NCBI GenBank assembly: GCA_035527455.1
Contig: DATLAN010000181.1
Location: 1 to 15,864, forward strand
Source of the DNA: DATLAN01 sp035527455
GTDB taxonomy: Bacteria; Planctomycetota; Planctomycetia; Pirellulales; Thermoguttaceae
Reading direction: 5' to 3'
Length of the DNA: 15,864 nucleotides
Below the pieces are notes generated by a model. It worked only from the letters and a program-made list of their open reading frames with translations, was not told where the DNA came from and searched no databases. The translations under genes were made by a program, and so were the position numbers. This document shows positions 13,743-15,864 of this stretch, in pieces; the stretch's first letter is position 1; every line of letters begins with the position of its first letter.

Positions 13743-15864
13743 TCACTCATCCGTCTGCGGCACGGGCATCAGGGCGCAGGACGCGAAGACCGGGTAATTG
13801 CACGCGCAGCCGTGCGAGAAATCGGGGGCGTTGATCAGGCCGCCGGCCGGGATCAGGCTGTTCGTGCAGCCGACGCGCACGCCGCGGAAAAACGTCTGGC
13901 GGCCGGAGGCGAAATCGAGATACGACGCCTGGCCGTGGCGGATGTTCACCTGGTGTTCGCCGCCGATGATCCGGGTGCAGCCGCGCTTCTGGATGTCCCA
14001 AAGCCGCGGCAATGGGGCGCCGGTCAGCGGATCGAGGACTTCCCCGACCTGGGTGATCAACCGCTCGCGATGCAGGATGGGCTGATAGCCGCCCTCGACG
14101 TTCTTGCCGCTCCAGAGCGAGCTGCCGTCCTTGCCGGCGCAGGCGCTGATCGATCCGTACACGGTCAGCAACACGTCGTTGGCGTCGCAGTAGACCAGTC
14201 GCAACGGAGGTTGTTTCGCCGCGGTCAGCTTCACTTCCGTGTGCCACAGGTTCTTGCCGCTTTGGGCATCCAGGGCCATGAGTCGGCCTTCCAGTTGCGT
14301 TTGATCATCCCGGCGGCTGGGCATCGAGACGTCGGCACAGAACACTTGCTCATCGCCCACGGCAAACGCCCCCAGCATGTCTTGGGCGCGGTATTCCCAC
14401 TTCGTTTCGCCGTTTTGCCGGTCCAGGCACACCAGGACGTTTCCGGCCGTCGCGATCAGCCGGTCGTTCCAGACGCGGACCTCGCGCCACCCGTCCGCTT
14501 CCGACTCGGTGGGGCAGTCGAACTTCGCCAGCGTGGAGCCGGTCGCCGCGTCGACGCGGTAGCACGTCCGGCCGGAAAGGAAATAGACGGAGTCTTCCGC
14601 CGCCGCGTAGGGGACGTTGCGGCGCGAGTTGGCCACGGCCCCGGGCATCGTCACCGTCCACAGGTGGCGGCCGGTGTAGATATCCCGGGCGTGCAGGTAC
14701 GGCAAGACCTGGAAGAAGATCCGCCCGCCCGCGACCAGAGCGGTCGCCGGGTGGCTGTGCGTGTAGTCCCATTCGGGAAAGACCATGTCGATCGACCCGC
14801 CGAACCACAACATGCCGAACGGCGGCTTGACCAACCCGTCGCGTGAAACGAGGCTACTGCCGGCGTCGGCGTCTTCGTGGGTCCAGTCGGCCGAGCCGGA
14901 TAGGGCGCCTTCGCGCGTAAGAAGAACGAAGTCGTCCGTTCGATCCACCTTCGCGCCGGGCAGCCTGGCTGACTCGATCAGTCCGGCCAACTCGTCCCGC
15001 CCGCTTTCCGAGATCCCCAGACAGGCCACGCCACCATAAGGGCGAAGCAGACCGAAGAGGTTCTTTACGAGCTTCTCGTCGCCGGGGGGCGCTTCTGAAA
15101 TGATCAAGTCGGCGAAGTACGGCGGCAACCGCAGCGACGGCAAATCGCCCGGCAACACGGCGACGCGCTGCCCGTAAAGGCCCGCTTCGTCGAGCGTCCG
15201 GCGGAGTTCGGCCGCCTTTTCGGCGTCCGGTTCCACGACGATGACGTGGAATCTCGATTGGTCGATCAAGCCTTCCACCAGCGTCTCGGCTCCCGCACCC
15301 AACACCAGGCAGTAGCCTTCGTTCGCTTCAGTGCACTTCAAGGCGGCGGCAGCCATCCGCACCGGATCGCCCGTGCCCGGTACCGGGGTCGGGAGCCTGA
15401 TCTCGTGAATCCTGCGTTGGACCTTTTCCGGCCCGAACGCGTAGACGGCTCCTTCTCGAGTGATCACGAACAGCTTGTCATCGGCGGCCAGCATCCGGGC
15501 GGGCGTGCCGTCCACTTCGGCTTTCCAGGAGGTCTTCGGCGGCCCGTCGGGGTCGGGCAGCTCCACCGCCGCGACGACGCCCTCGGCACCGCCGTAAAGA
15601 CGCCCGCCCGCTTTGAGGTGGACCTTCAACTCGCTTCTCAGAGACCAAAGCTCCTTGAAGTTCGTGACCGTCCACTTCTTGCCTTGCGAGTCTTGCCGGG
15701 TGGTGATTTCCGGCGGCTGGGTGAGGTCCCAGGCCACGATTCCCTCGTGACCCGTGCCGACCGGCCGGTAACCGACCTGCTGGTTGACGGGCCGAGAGAA
15801 GTAGAGGGCCTGGTGCGTGAAGATCGGATCGCGGAAGTCGCCGAGTTCCTTGGCGTTGGCCGGA
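13743..15864 (-). CDS. PQQ-type beta-propeller protein with internal methyltransferase domain (partial, N-terminus beyond right edge)
   Basis: About 706 residues are visible and the frame is open to the right edge, so an apparent GTG start at 15737 is not the true start. The visible N-terminal part has propeller blades (SELKVHLKAGGRLYGGAEG, LFVITREGAVYAFG). A Rossmann-like SAM methyltransferase segment follows at about 14910-15365: GYCLVLGAGAETLVEGLI, then VIVVEPDAEKAAELRRTLDE, GDLPSL and ADLIISEAPPG. After it come more BamB/PQQ-like blades (RIFFQVLPYLHARDIYTGR, SVYFLSGRTCYRVDAATGS, GNVLVCLDRQNGETKWEYRA, RLMALDAQSGKNLWHTEV). The end has a conserved Cys-containing segment (GCTNSLIPAGGLINAP, then GCACNYPV). 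Such fusions occur in Planctomycetes, where they are annotated as PQQ-binding-like proteins; the substrate is unknown. Whether the methyltransferase binds SAM is unproven, since its glycine motif is GAGAE rather than GxGxG. Confidence 0.85.
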   Translation of the reverse strand, partial: PANAKELGDFRDPIFTHQALYFSRPVNQQVGYRPVGTGHEGIVAWDLTQPPEITTRQDSQGKKWTVTNFKELWSLRSELKVHLKAGGRLYGGAEGVVAAVELPDPDGPPKTSWKAEVDGTPARMLAADDKLFVITREGAVYAFGPEKVQRRIHEIRLPTPVPGTGDPVRMAAAALKCTEANEGYCLVLGAGAETLVEGLIDQSRFHVIVVEPDAEKAAELRRTLDEAGLYGQRVAVLPGDLPSLRLPPYFADLIISEAPPGDEKLVKNLFGLLRPYGGVACLGISESGRDELAGLIESARLPGAKVDRTDDFVLLTREGALSGSADWTHEDADAGSSLVSRDGLVKPPFGMLWFGGSIDMVFPEWDYTHSHPATALVAGGRIFFQVLPYLHARDIYTGRHLWTVTMPGAVANSRRNVPYAAAEDSVYFLSGRTCYRVDAATGSTLAKFDCPTESEADGWREVRVWNDRLIATAGNVLVCLDRQNGETKWEYRAQDMLGAFAVGDEQVFCADVSMPSRRDDQTQLEGRLMALDAQSGKNLWHTEVKLTAAKQPPLRLVYCDANDVLLTVYGSISACAGKDGSSLWSGKNVEGGYQPILHRERLITQVGEVLDPLTGAPLPRLWDIQKRGCTRIIGGEHQVNIRHGQASYLDFASGRQTFFRGVRVGCTNSLIPAGGLINAPDFSHGCACNYPVFASCALMPVPQTDE

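Noticed and set aside
13743..15737. GTG at 15737 as the true start of the beta-propeller gene
   Set aside because: The frame has no stop from 15738 to the right edge and the upstream translation is protein-like, so the gene continues beyond the window.

Overview
The window looks chromosomal and Planctomycete-like, probably from the Pirellulales-type group. The reasons are a DUF1559 protein with a prepilin-type N-terminus and a C-terminal H-x9-DG motif, a PEP-CTERM protein beside it, a PQQ-type beta-propeller protein with a built-in methyltransferase domain, high GC content, and many short palindromic repeats. This is read from the sequence and from family knowledge; no database was searched.

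Layout. (1) 1-2040, minus strand: a PEP-CTERM exported protein followed by an overlapping DUF1559 pseudopilin-like protein that runs off the left edge. A good promoter and a palindrome lie upstream. (2) 2216-3826: a 1.6-kb mobile element of lower GC, with 25-bp imperfect terminal inverted repeats (outer 11 bp perfect) and a 6-bp target duplication (GGATTC). It holds a Clp-fold serine protease of the SDH family, a small basic ORF, an odd class-II tRNA-like gene on the minus strand, a strong hairpin, and only the C-terminal tail of a transposase. It sits inside a REP-like hairpin. (3) 3897-4022: six 21-bp tandem repeats. (4) 4030-9764, minus strand: a pseudaminic acid operon, pseB-pseC-pseF-pseG/H-pseI. 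Its last four genes are joined by ATGA stop/start overlaps, and a near-consensus promoter lies upstream of pseB. (5) 10335-11993, plus strand: an RpoD-type sigma factor whose stop codon overlaps that of a convergent lpxA (11990-12838). (6) 13287-13622: a small TPR protein. (7) 13743-15864, minus strand: a beta-propeller/methyltransferase protein that runs off the right edge.

How the genes work together. The pse operon covers all six steps from UDP-GlcNAc to CMP-pseudaminic acid: PseB dehydratase/epimerase, PseC aminotransferase, an acetyltransferase fused to PseG, PseG hydrolase, PseI synthase and a PseF-like cytidylyltransferase. The sugar would feed surface glycans or glycoproteins. LpxA starts lipid A synthesis, so the window is rich in envelope functions.

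The most notable structure is the set of short palindromic elements. Four complete head-to-head hairpin pairs are visible, each starting with GTGG or GTAG at both ends, plus one single hairpin split by the mobile element. One pair is inserted in frame in pseF and adds 21 residues. Another covers the 5' end of pseC, which has no ordinary start codon where the family begins.
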